DNA of 64,000 nt. Origin: Sulfobacillus sp. (GTDB lineage: Bacteria > Bacillota > Sulfobacillia > Sulfobacillales > Sulfobacillaceae). Shown here in pieces: positions 16,524 to 25,481 of the stretch. The stretch's first letter is position 1. The number at the start of each line of letters is the position of its first letter. The DNA lies in assembly GCA_027309085.1 (NCBI GenBank), contig DAIDDL010000001.1, forward strand, positions 167,066 to 231,065. Direction: 5' to 3'. The notes beneath the pieces were generated by a model. The model was not told where the DNA came from, did no database searches, and saw only the letters and a program-made list of their open reading frames with translations. The position numbers and the translations under genes are program-made.

Positions 16524-17994
16524 GGTCCCAAGCCTCCTCATGCAGGGGGATATGGGGCAGGGTCAAGGGGACTGGCCGGGTTAGGCGGCCACGTTGGGTG
16601 AGCTGCGCGTAGGCCTTGCCGCGGGCCAGGTAGCGGAGGTCGGCCGGAAGGCGGTGGGGCTGGGCCAGGCGGCTGAACACAGCCTCGTCGTCAGCGTGGA
16701 TGCCCCCTAAGATGATGCGCTGGCGGGCATTGGCCAGGATAGCCTCGCGCAAGGCGTTCGACAGCTGGCCCAAGTCCTGGTGCGCGAGCACCAGCCCCAC
16801 GGAGTACCCTCTCGCCAGCGCAAGGTAATCGCTGAGGTCGGGAGTGACGTACTGGTGGAATTCGTCGAGATACAGAAAGTAGGGGTGGACATCCCCCGCC
16901 TTCAGCCGGCGGTAAGTGGCCATCGCCAGGCCGTGCCAGAGCAGTGTGCCCAGCACCTTGGCAGACTCTCCGAGGCGGGCCAGGGACAGCGGGCAAATGA
17001 CGGAGATATCCTCGCGGAGCACCGTGTCCCAGTCAAAGTCGCTGGGCCCTGTCAATACCCGGCGGATATCGGGATTGACCAGCAGCAGTTCCAAACGGTT
17101 CAGCAGGCCCTGCCGCTGCTCTTGAGCTGTGCGCGCGCTGATCTGCTTCAGCTGCTCCCGAAAATAGCCCAGCACACGGCGGTCCTGGGACTTGCCGAGC
17201 ACGGTGTCGCGGAAGGACTCCGTCCGCAGAAAATCGAGCACATGGCTGAGGTCGGCGTGTTCACCCAAAGATTCTTTCACGGCCATCACGCTGTACATGA
17301 GCAAAACCCGGGAGGTGACGGCATAAAACGGGTGGCCGGCTTCGGTGATTTGGTTGAGAGCCCACGACAGGCCTTCTGCTGCCACGTCGGCTGGGCCCGA
17401 CAGGGGATTGTAGTGGGCGCAGTCGGGCCGGTGGGGGTCAAAATAGACGACCGTGGCGTGATGCTCCAACGCCGCCTGGTAGGCGGTATAGCTGAGGTCG
17501 CCCTTGGGCTCTATGAGAGTGACAGCCCGCCCGGCCTTTAAGTCCTGGGCGATGAGCGGCATGAGAATGCTTGACGACTTTCCGGACCCGGTCGGGCCCA
17601 GAATGTGCATGTGCATAAATCTGTCGGACACGGTCAGGCGCACGGGAAGGCGCCACCAAGCGCTGCGCCCTAGAGCCACGGACTTCCGGGAAGACACGGG
17701 CCGCAACCCGCCCAGCGCCCACCAGGCCGCAAGGCCCGCAGCCAGAGCCCATGGCCACCGGTCGAGAATGAGAGCGGCCAGCAGCACCGACAAAGCCTGC
17801 GCCTTGCGCCGGGTTGGGGACCCTGTGGCCAGCAGGGCTCCTGCCAGCGCCAGCGCGAGGGCGTCACCGAGGGAGATGAAGCGGGGCTGGCCCAGGGCGT
17901 AGTGCAGCAGACTGTCGGCCACGGCCGCCGCTGACCACAAAGGGGCGGCAATCCAAAATGCGATCTGAGAAACCGGGCGGAAAAGGCGGCGCAT
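16516..17994 (-). CDS. VirD4/TraG-type DNA-translocating ATPase (T4SS coupling-protein-like)
   Basis: 492 residues. N-terminal hydrophobic segments (~10-90) are followed by a RecA-like motor with Walker A HILGPTGSGKSS, the IEPKGDLSYTAY segment, the Walker B region LYLDEFHQY and sensor-like GLVLAHQDLGQLSNAL. Coupling proteins feed DNA or proteins into type IV secretion channels. No relaxase or channel genes are nearby; the only partner is the downstream overlapping Replic_Relax-like gene. ATG 17994 is selected because GGAGGG sits just upstream; the in-frame TTG 18006 overlaps that site. The upstream region carries direct repeats of ATTCGACA. Confidence 0.85.
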   Translation of the reverse strand: MRRLFRPVSQIAFWIAAPLWSAAAVADSLLHYALGQPRFISLGDALALALAGALLATGSPTRRKAQALSVLLAALILDRWPWALAAGLAAWWALGGLRPVSSRKSVALGRSAWWRLPVRLTVSDRFMHMHILGPTGSGKSSSILMPLIAQDLKAGRAVTLIEPKGDLSYTAYQAALEHHATVVYFDPHRPDCAHYNPLSGPADVAAEGLSWALNQITEAGHPFYAVTSRVLLMYSVMAVKESLGEHADLSHVLDFLRTESFRDTVLGKSQDRRVLGYFREQLKQISARTAQEQRQGLLNRLELLLVNPDIRRVLTGPSDFDWDTVLREDISVICPLSLARLGESAKVLGTLLWHGLAMATYRRLKAGDVHPYFLYLDEFHQYVTPDLSDYLALARGYSVGLVLAHQDLGQLSNALREAILANARQRIILGGIHADDEAVFSRLAQPHRLPADLRYLARGKAYAQLTQRGRLTRPVPLTLPHIPLHEEAWDHD

Positions 17995-18018
17995 AATTCC
18001 CTCCAAATACTGTCATTA

Positions 18019-18038
18019 ATTCGACAATATTCGACACG
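18019..18038. repeat. Tandem ATTCGACA repeats upstream of the VirD4-like gene
   Basis: ATTCGACA occurs at 18019-18026 and again at 18029-18036, one helical turn apart, just upstream of the VirD4-like gene. The overlapping 9-mer TTCGACACG (18030-18038) recurs in the same orientation at 15714-15722 on the far side of the two-gene cassette. It could be an operator or an insertion footprint. Confidence 0.4.
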
Positions 18039-18066
18039 TTGTCTGGGTTTCCTTTTTTGGAGAAGT

Positions 18067-18101
18067 AAAAAAATCCGTTCCCGGTGTACGCGGGAACGGA
18101 T
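18067..18101 (-). terminator. Rho-independent terminator of the phosphomannomutase gene
   Basis: On the minus strand ATCCGTTCCCG pairs with CGGGAACGGAT (18101-18091 with 18083-18073), followed by seven T residues (18073-18067). It lies 22 bases after the stop codon. Confidence 0.92.
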
Positions 18102-18123
18102 GTGAGGGGTACCGAGACCGATC

Positions 18124-19518
18124 TTACTCTCCAGACCAGTCGACTGCCGCGATAAATGGGAATGCCGTCAGCGCGGACTGCAAGTCCCGGGTGATTTCGT
18201 CAAGATGTTCGGGGGAGTCGGCTTCGGCCCTGGCGACAAGCGCAGGCTGGGTGTTTGATGCGCGGATGAGGCCCCAGCCGTGCGCGTAGTTCACACGCAG
18301 GCCGTCGATATCGATGACGGACACGTCCTGGCGGGCCTTGTAGACTTTCTGCAAGGTGGAGACCACCAAGGCCTTCTTGTCGTCAGGGCACTCGATTCGC
18401 ACTTCCGGCGTGGCGGGCTTGAGGGGCACGTCCGCCAGCAGCCCGGAGAGGGACTGCTGGCTGTGGGAGAGAATGCGGAAGAGCCGTCCTGCCGCATAGA
18501 AGGCGTCGTCAAACCCGTAATATTCGTCGGCAAAAAACATGTGCCCCGACATTTCTCCGGTAAAGACCGCGCCAATCTCCCGCATGCGCGCCTTGATCAG
18601 GGAGTGCCCGGTCTTGAAGAATTCGGGCTGGCCGCCGAGTTTTGTAATTTCATCGACCAGGGTCTGCGAGCATTTGACCTCCACAATGGCGCGGGCCCGC
18701 GGGTGCCGGGCCAGAATCTCGCGCCAGTAGAGAATCATCAGGCGGTCGCCCCAGATAATCTGCCCGTTATTGTCCACCACTCCCAGCCGGTCGCCGTCAC
18801 CATCAAAGGCCACCCCTAAATCAGCTTGGGTGTCCTTGACCCTCTTGATGAGGTCCACCAGATTTTTGGCGACGACAGGGTCGGGATGGTGATTGGGGAA
18901 GGTGGGGTCCGTCTCGCAGTACAGGTAATCCGCTTGCACGCCGAAGGCATCCATCACGTCTTGAGCAAACAGGCTGGGCGTGCCGTTCCCGCAGTCAACG
19001 ACCACACGCAGGGGATGGGGGCCCAGCTGAATTTTTTCTTTCAGCATCAGGAGGTAGGCGGGAACCGGGTTGGCGGTGGTGCGCTTCCCGGCGCCGGCAG
19101 TGAATTCGCCCGCTTCCAGAATGCGCCGGACCTCTTGGATTTCCTCTCCGTAGAGGGTGGAAGGGCCCAGCGCCAATTTGAATCCGTTGTATTCCGCGGG
19201 GTTGTGGGACGCGGTGATCATGACGCCGCCGTCAATGTTAAAATGCACCCGGGCAAAATAAAATATCGGGGTCGTGACTTCCCCGATGTCAATCACGTCG
19301 ACTCCTGTTGACAGCAGGCCCGCAGTGACGGCATCCCGGAAGGCGGGAGATGAGCTGCGCGAATCCCATCCCAACAGGGCCTGAGAGGTGTTGTTCCGCA
19401 AAAGGTAGGTGCCAAACGCCTGCCCTAAGGCTTTGACGCCGTCGGTGTTAAAGTCAATATCCACCAAGCCGCGGATATCATATTCCCGAAACACAGTCGG
19501 ATTAATAGTAGAGGACAT
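18124..19518 (-). CDS. Phosphomannomutase/phosphoglucomutase (ManB/AlgC type)
   Basis: 464 residues, normal for the alpha-D-phosphohexomutase family. Visible sites are the phosphoserine loop ITASHNPAEYNG (~105), the metal-binding DGDGDR (~245) and a GEMSGHMFF sugar-binding loop (~325). It interconverts hexose-6- and hexose-1-phosphates. With mannose as substrate it would feed GDP-mannose to the DPM1-like synthase at 11045, which is an inference. ATG 19518 is preferred to ATG 19524 because the AAAGGA site gives normal spacing only to the inner one. A terminator follows. Confidence 0.92.
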   Translation of the reverse strand: MSSTINPTVFREYDIRGLVDIDFNTDGVKALGQAFGTYLLRNNTSQALLGWDSRSSSPAFRDAVTAGLLSTGVDVIDIGEVTTPIFYFARVHFNIDGGVMITASHNPAEYNGFKLALGPSTLYGEEIQEVRRILEAGEFTAGAGKRTTANPVPAYLLMLKEKIQLGPHPLRVVVDCGNGTPSLFAQDVMDAFGVQADYLYCETDPTFPNHHPDPVVAKNLVDLIKRVKDTQADLGVAFDGDGDRLGVVDNNGQIIWGDRLMILYWREILARHPRARAIVEVKCSQTLVDEITKLGGQPEFFKTGHSLIKARMREIGAVFTGEMSGHMFFADEYYGFDDAFYAAGRLFRILSHSQQSLSGLLADVPLKPATPEVRIECPDDKKALVVSTLQKVYKARQDVSVIDIDGLRVNYAHGWGLIRASNTQPALVARAEADSPEHLDEITRDLQSALTAFPFIAAVDWSGE

Positions 19519-19589
19519 CAGCATGATCCTTTCTTGTCAGAATTCCAGGACTTCATGCGGTAAATAATACCGCTTGCGGCCAGAGCCGT

Positions 19590-20192
19590 CTATGGCAGGA
19601 CCTTGTCAGCGGGGGCGAGCGAGGCTAAGTCTTGGAGCCAAGGATGTCCCAGATGCCACGCCAGGACAATCAGCACGGCGCTCAAGACGGCAGAGGCCGC
19701 CTGGTCGGTGTAGCGCACTCCAGCATGCAGCGGCCAGCGGAAGCCGCGGCGTGTGAGCGGCCAGAGCCACCACTGCCGCTCGTCATTGAACCCGTCCAGC
19801 GCCAGGTGGCTGATGCCTCCCAAAAACAGCCCGGCTGCGACCCAAAAAGGAGACAGGTTCCGCAGGCCAGCCGCGTGGGAGGCGGAGGCGGCAAGCCAGG
19901 CGGCAATGCCGCTGGCCAGAGTCACCCCCGCCACGGAATGGCCCTGGTGGCGGTGCCAGATAGGGTGGGGCCACCCCGCCCGCCCGACCCGGGGCGGCAG
20001 GCGCCCTCCCCTGGACGCGGACACTGCCGGCCACGGGATCCAGCGGCCCACCCAGGATTGGGGAAGGTCCCAGTCGGGAAGCAGGCTGCCAGCGCCCGCG
20101 GCCGCCAACAGAGTCAGCGGATGGGGGGCGTGGAGGCTGATGGCCACTCCTGCGGCCGCCAGCCCGCCTAAGAGATGGGTGTGGCCTTTCAT
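19590..20192 (-). CDS. Membrane metal-dependent hydrolase (YdjM / DUF457 type)
   Basis: 200 residues. The family pattern is present: GHTHLLGGL at the N-terminus, GSLLPDWDLP at ~36, HRHQGHSVAG at ~80 and ISHLALDGFNDE near 125, giving the His/Asp set proposed to bind metal, between four to five hydrophobic helices. The biochemical function is unknown. ATG 20192 is chosen for the AAGGAGG site seven bases upstream; 27 extra bases of open frame are ignored. It is divergent from the permease gene at 20423. Confidence 0.85.
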   Translation of the reverse strand: MKGHTHLLGGLAAAGVAISLHAPHPLTLLAAAGAGSLLPDWDLPQSWVGRWIPWPAVSASRGGRLPPRVGRAGWPHPIWHRHQGHSVAGVTLASGIAAWLAASASHAAGLRNLSPFWVAAGLFLGGISHLALDGFNDERQWWLWPLTRRGFRWPLHAGVRYTDQAASAVLSAVLIVLAWHLGHPWLQDLASLAPADKVLP

Positions 20193-20337
20193 GGAATAAC
20201 CTCCTTCGTTCTGCGCCAAGACAGATGGGATCCCCTAGAGGCAGTCAAACAGGACTGGCCGGCAAAGTCAACGGGTCACGGCCAGAGTCGGCGAAATTCC
20301 GCAGACGGGCGCTGAATTTGGGGAGACTGGAAAAAAT

Positions 20338-20367
20338 TTGTTGACTAAATCCGAACGTTTATATAAA
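20338..20367 (+). promoter_or_regulatory. Promoter of the NCS1 permease gene
   Basis: TTGTTG (20338-20343) with an 18-base spacer, or TTGACT (20341-20346) with 15, precedes TATAAA (20362-20367). The core lies inside the PurBox pair, so repressor binding would block it. Confidence 0.55.
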
Positions 20368-20391
20368 ATTCCTCTGTTATCGTTCGGAATT
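20347..20391. promoter_or_regulatory. Inverted PurBox pair (candidate PurR operator)
   Basis: AAATCCGAACGTTT (20347-20360) and, on the other strand, AATTCCGAACGATA (20391-20378) each match the Bacillus PurBox AWWWCCGAACWWT with one mismatch. They are inverted with 17 bases between the 14-mers, the spacing described for the B. subtilis PurR regulon. The -10 region lies between the boxes. Confidence 0.75.
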
Positions 20392-20422
20392 ATTTTACGC
20401 AATATAGGTGCGGAGGTGGACA

Positions 20423-21805
20423 ATGGCGGAGCACAGCAAAGAAGGGTCCCAATACGGTGCAGAGGTGGCCCGCATTGAGCCCATAGGAATTGAGCACGTC
20501 GAGGAAAGCGAGCGGCACGGGCATGTTTCTTCCGTTTTCACCCTGTGGTTTGGCGCCAATGTGGAGCTGGCCACCCTGACAACGGGCACGGCGGCCGTGG
20601 CTCTGTTCGGGCTGAGCTTCACCCAGGCAGCGATTGGGCTGATTATCGGCAACATCCTGGGCGTGACGCTGTTGGGTCTGGTATCCACGTTCGGACCTCG
20701 CCTAGGTGTGCCGCAGATGGTGCATTCGCGCGCGCCTTTCGGCTTTTTTGGGAACTTTCTGCCGGGGTCTTTGAACGCCATTGCGGGAATCATGTGGTTT
20801 GCCGTGAACACGGTGCTGGGCTCATTCGCGTTCGAGGCGCTATTCCACACGGATTTCATGGCCGCTCTTCTGGTCATGGTGCTGATCCAGGTCATCGTGG
20901 CGGTGTACGGCCACAACATGATCCACGCGGTGGAGCGGTTTATGGCGGTGATTTTGACAATCGTATTTGCGGGCGTCTCCATTTTTGCCTTTGCCCACGC
21001 AAATTATGCCCTGCCCTTTGATCCCAAATCCGTGCTTGGCCAGTACACGGGGATCCGCGGGGGGATAATCGAGGCCGTGGGACTTGCGCTCTCCTACTTG
21101 CTGGGCTGGACGGTCTTCGGGTCGGATTACACCCGCTACCTGCCGTCGTCCACGCCAGCCTCCCATGTTTTCTTCAATGCGGCTTCAGCGAACTTCATCG
21201 CCGGGGTCTGGCTGGAACTGCTCGGCGTGGCGCTGGCGACCATTTTTCCTGCGGCGGCGTCTGGCGCTGACCCTATTGCCCTCCTGTCAGGCATCCACCC
21301 CCACTGGATGGTCCCGGTCGCCCTGTTCGCCGTGATTATCGGCACGGTGACCGCGGATGTTCTTAACATCTACTCGGGCTCCTTGTCCGCTCTGGTGGTC
21401 AATGTGCCCATCAAGCGCTGGACTGCGGCGGTGCTGGTCGGACTGTTAGGGGGAATTCTGGCGTACGTCGCCCGCAACTCTTACTACCTGGACTTCGAAA
21501 ACTTCCTGTTCCTGCTGGCCTACTGGCTGGCGCCGTGGACCGCGATTGTGCTGGTGGACTACTTTATCGTCCGACGGGGCCGGTACAATACGGCTATGTT
21601 CTATGACCCGAGGCGGGTGCTGCGGCCGGGATTCTGGGCGTGGCTGGCAGCTATCGTGGTGTCCGTGCCGTTTTTCAACCAGGCCATGTACGTCGGCGCG
21701 TTTGCGGACCACCACCCGCATATGGGTGATATCTCCTATTACGTCAGTTTTCTGGTGGCGGGACTGCTCTACTGGCTTCTGGGCACGCGCTACGCCCGCG
21801 ACTGA
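20423..21805 (+). CDS. NCS1 family nucleobase permease (cytosine/purine type)
   Basis: 460 residues with about 12 hydrophobic segments. The N-terminal WFGANVELATLTTG, the PQMVHSRAPFGFFGNFLPG loop (~85-105) and YTRYLPSS (~225) are typical of CodB/PurP-like NCS1 proton symporters. It imports a nucleobase across the cytoplasmic membrane. The PurBox pair upstream points to purines or a purine-related base rather than hydantoins. ATG 20423 has GGAGG nine bases upstream. It is a single-gene unit with its own terminator. Confidence 0.9.
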   Translation: MAEHSKEGSQYGAEVARIEPIGIEHVEESERHGHVSSVFTLWFGANVELATLTTGTAAVALFGLSFTQAAIGLIIGNILGVTLLGLVSTFGPRLGVPQMVHSRAPFGFFGNFLPGSLNAIAGIMWFAVNTVLGSFAFEALFHTDFMAALLVMVLIQVIVAVYGHNMIHAVERFMAVILTIVFAGVSIFAFAHANYALPFDPKSVLGQYTGIRGGIIEAVGLALSYLLGWTVFGSDYTRYLPSSTPASHVFFNAASANFIAGVWLELLGVALATIFPAAASGADPIALLSGIHPHWMVPVALFAVIIGTVTADVLNIYSGSLSALVVNVPIKRWTAAVLVGLLGGILAYVARNSYYLDFENFLFLLAYWLAPWTAIVLVDYFIVRRGRYNTAMFYDPRRVLRPGFWAWLAAIVVSVPFFNQAMYVGAFADHHPHMGDISYYVSFLVAGLLYWLLGTRYARD

Positions 21806-21821
21806 GCACCGCAGTCAGCAA

Positions 21822-21858
21822 CAAAAAGGGCAGTCCACAACCGGGACTGCCCTTTTTG
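21822..21858 (+). terminator. Rho-independent terminator of the permease gene
   Basis: CAAAAAGGGCAGTCC (21822-21836) pairs with GGACTGCCCTTTTTG (21844-21858). The A and T runs make it able to act on either strand. Confidence 0.92.
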
Positions 21859-21947
21859 TTGGAGTCTCCTGGCAAAGAGAAGGAATTTGTTGCACACAGG
21901 GCGAACTCTTTCATAAAATGTATGCGAACGTAAAGAGAGGCGAGTGT

Positions 21948-22400
21948 ATGCAAATTCGTCCCTACCGTCCACAGCAGGACTACCGGGCCGTTTTAAACGC
22001 GCAATGTGACTTATATAAAATCAATTTTCCCCGCTTTGTCTGCACTCCAGCCTTTTTGGCCGACCAGGCGCAAAGACTGCGGGCGGCGGCCAAAAGGCCC
22101 TTTGAGAACGGCATTTTTGTTCTGGAGGATGGTCTGGATTTTGCCGGGTATGTGTGGGTCGCTATCCGCATGGACCTGCAGGGCACGTACGGGTCCGTGG
22201 ATCAGGTCTACCTGCAGGAGTCGTACCGGAGACGGGGACTGGGAAAGCTGTTGATGGGCGCGGCCCATGATTTTGTGATCAAACAGGGAATCAAAGTGGC
22301 CCGCCTCTACGTGACGGCCGGCAATCAGGATGCGGTGCGCCTGTATGAGCGGGAGGGCTACGCCGTTACCCGGCTGGAAATGGAGAAGCCCTTGGCCTAA
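21948..22400 (+). CDS. GNAT family N-acetyltransferase
   Basis: 150 residues, a complete single-domain GNAT. The acyl-CoA loop is YRRRGLGKLLMGAA (R-R-x-x-G-x-G-K) at ~93-106 and the motif-B helix contains NQDAVRLYEREGY near the C-terminus. The substrate is unknown. ATG 21948 has GAGAGG about 8 bases upstream. The TAA stop lies in the loop of the terminator hairpin at 22383-22417, so the last five codons form one arm of the stem. It is convergent with htrA. Confidence 0.87.
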   Translation: MQIRPYRPQQDYRAVLNAQCDLYKINFPRFVCTPAFLADQAQRLRAAAKRPFENGIFVLEDGLDFAGYVWVAIRMDLQGTYGSVDQVYLQESYRRRGLGKLLMGAAHDFVIKQGIKVARLYVTAGNQDAVRLYEREGYAVTRLEMEKPLA

Positions 22401-22420
22401 GTGGCCTAGGGCTTCTCTTT
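22383..22420 (+). terminator. Terminator hairpin with the GNAT stop codon in its loop
   Basis: GAGAAGCCCTTGGCC (22383-22397) pairs with GGCCTAGGGCTTCTC (22403-22417), with one mismatch, around TAAGT; TTTAATT follows. The loop begins with the TAA stop of the acetyltransferase gene. Confidence 0.82.
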
Positions 22421-22429
22421 AATTCTGTG

Positions 22430-23647
<1,218 letters not shown>

Positions 23648-23727
23648 CTCCTTTTTATCAGAACAGACCGGGAGACCATGTGCTCTCCCGCGCTCATTAC
23701 TTTGTAGCCGTAGTGTACCCATCACTT

Positions 23728-23747
23728 GTTACAAAACCGTTACAAAA
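23728..23747. promoter_or_regulatory. Direct repeat GTTACAAAA, one helical turn apart
   Basis: GTTACAAAA occurs at 23728-23736 and 23739-23747, an 11-base period, in the gap between the divergent htrA and receiver genes. Tandem half-sites with this spacing are typical of OmpR/PhoP-type response regulators. The regulator is not identified. Confidence 0.5.
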
Positions 23748-23844
23748 TCTGGAGAATATAGCAATCAGGGCAGGAGATATTCTACTAAAAGGCGAAGTAT
23801 TTGGAATATAATACATAATATCTAAGGAATGGAGAATCGGCCTA

Positions 23845-24207
23845 ATGGAAAAGCATATTTGGCTCATTGACGACAATAAAGCCCTGCTCGATTTGCTCAT
23901 TTCTTGTCTTGACGGGCTGAATGTATCCCCGCGAGGGTTTGTATCCGCCCAGGAAGTGCTATACTTAATGGAATCCCGGAAGGTTGTTCCCGATATTATT
24001 GTGATGGACTGGACGTTGCCCGACCTGCCTGCTTCCCATTTGCTGGATTTTTTGGCGCATGGTTACCCGCAAGCCCGCATTGTGGTCATGTCGGGAGATT
24101 TCAGCATTGAATCCCATTTGCCTTTTGGTTCCAGTTTTTTGGCCAAACCCTTCCGGCTGGCCGCATTTCGCGATATGGTGGCCATAATGGCCGCAGCCAT
24201 GTCATGA
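23845..24207 (+). CDS. Stand-alone CheY-like receiver protein
   Basis: 120 residues, only a receiver domain. The acidic pair is in LIDDNK (~9-10), the phospho-acceptor is Asp55 in IIVMDWTLPD, the Thr/Ser position is VMSGD (~85), and the conserved Lys is in FLAKPF (~102). No output domain follows, so it probably acts by protein contact, as CheY or Spo0F do. A TATAAT at 23807-23812 lies 33 bases before the start. No kinase gene is adjacent; the nearest is at 28306. Confidence 0.88.
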   Translation: MEKHIWLIDDNKALLDLLISCLDGLNVSPRGFVSAQEVLYLMESRKVVPDIIVMDWTLPDLPASHLLDFLAHGYPQARIVVMSGDFSIESHLPFGSSFLAKPFRLAAFRDMVAIMAAAMS

Positions 24208-24311
24208 ATTATGGCGGAATGCCAATAAAACTGTAAAAAGGCGCAGTGAGGCTTGGATTTCCCGGCGGATTGTGATAGCATACAGCCGCATATTAAATTT
24301 TTGGTGGCTAA

Positions 24312-24414
24312 TGTCTAAAATAATGGTTACAATAGAGCCGATTTTAGAAAAGCCTTTTTTCGGAACTTGCATGAGCCCAACTGCCCGAATTCCGGCCCAC
24401 TGAACTTTTAGACA
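24312..24414. repeat. 9-bp inverted repeats flanking a ~103-bp segment
   Basis: TGTCTAAAA (24312-24320) and its exact reverse complement TTTTAGACA (24406-24414) bound an 85-base interior in the gap before glpX. The arms are too far apart for a simple hairpin and could be ends of a small decayed element. Confidence 0.3.
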
Positions 24415-24497
24415 CGCTCTCTTCGCGAGACTAGAATCGTTTTCTTCTTGAGTTTCCCTGGCTGGACAAAAATATGTTTTGACAATGGAGGCATACA

Positions 24498-25448
24498 ATG
24501 GAGCGCGAATTGGCGCTGGAGTTTGTGCGGGTGACCGAAGCTGCAGCTATTGCGTCGGGTCACTTAATCGGACGTGGCGATAAAAATGGAGCGGACCAAT
24601 TGGCTGTGGATGGGATGCGGTCCATGCTCGATACGGTGCACATCCGGGGCACTGTCGTGATTGGCGAAGGGGAAATGGATGAAGCGCCCATGCTGTATAT
24701 CGGCGAGAAAGTTGGCGCGGGAGACGGGGATGCCGTGGATATTGCGGTCGACCCGCTGGAAGGAACCAATCTGGTGGCCAAAGGAACAGCGGGAGCCATT
24801 GCAGTGATGGCGGTCGCTCCGGAAGGCCACCTTTTGCATGCGCCTGACATGTACATGGAGAAAATTGTCACGGGCGCGGCAGGGGTGGGGATTGTGCATC
24901 TGGATGCCTCCATCGAGGAAAATCTGAGGGCGCTGGCCCATGCGACCGGGCGGGATGTCCGCGAGCTGACTGTGGTCATGCTCGACAGGGAGCGGCACGA
25001 AGAGACGATCGTGCGGATCCGTGCATTGGGATCCCGTGTCAAGCTTATCTCCGATGGCGATGTGTCTCCGGCTGTGGCTGCCTGCCTCCCGGGTTCTGGC
25101 GTTGACATGTTAATCGGCAGCGGGGGGGCGCCTGAAGGAGTCATTGCCGCCGCTGCCGTGAAATGCCTGGGCGGGGAAATGCAGGCCCGCCTCATTCCTG
25201 AAGACGATACGCAGCTCGAACGCCTGCACAGCATGGGAGTGAGAGATGCCCAGCACATTTTGACAGTGGACGACTTGGTCAAGGGTGATGATGCGGTCTA
25301 CGTGGCCACAGGCATTACCGGAGGAGATTTGCTGAAGGGGGTGCAGTACGGGCCAGGGGTGTGCACGACGCATTCGATCGTCATGCGCTCGCTGTCTGGA
25401 ACCGTGCGCTATGTGACCGCCCAGCACCGAATATCTGCGAAATCATGA
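24498..25448 (+). CDS. glpX: Fructose-1,6-bisphosphatase class II (GlpX)
   Basis: 316 residues, the family length. The Li-sensitive phosphatase motifs are VVIGEGEMDEAPM (~55-67), DIAVDPLEGTN (~83-93) and the C-terminal GITGGDLLKG. It removes the 1-phosphate of fructose-1,6-bisphosphate in gluconeogenesis, with divalent metal. ATG 24498 has GGAGG nine bases upstream. In Bacillus and relatives glpX also sits just before rho, which supports both calls. Confidence 0.95.
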   Translation: MERELALEFVRVTEAAAIASGHLIGRGDKNGADQLAVDGMRSMLDTVHIRGTVVIGEGEMDEAPMLYIGEKVGAGDGDAVDIAVDPLEGTNLVAKGTAGAIAVMAVAPEGHLLHAPDMYMEKIVTGAAGVGIVHLDASIEENLRALAHATGRDVRELTVVMLDRERHEETIVRIRALGSRVKLISDGDVSPAVAACLPGSGVDMLIGSGGAPEGVIAAAAVKCLGGEMQARLIPEDDTQLERLHSMGVRDAQHILTVDDLVKGDDAVYVATGITGGDLLKGVQYGPGVCTTHSIVMRSLSGTVRYVTAQHRISAKS

Positions 25449-25481
25449 GCCAGAGCGATGGCAAGGAGGATATATTGATTC

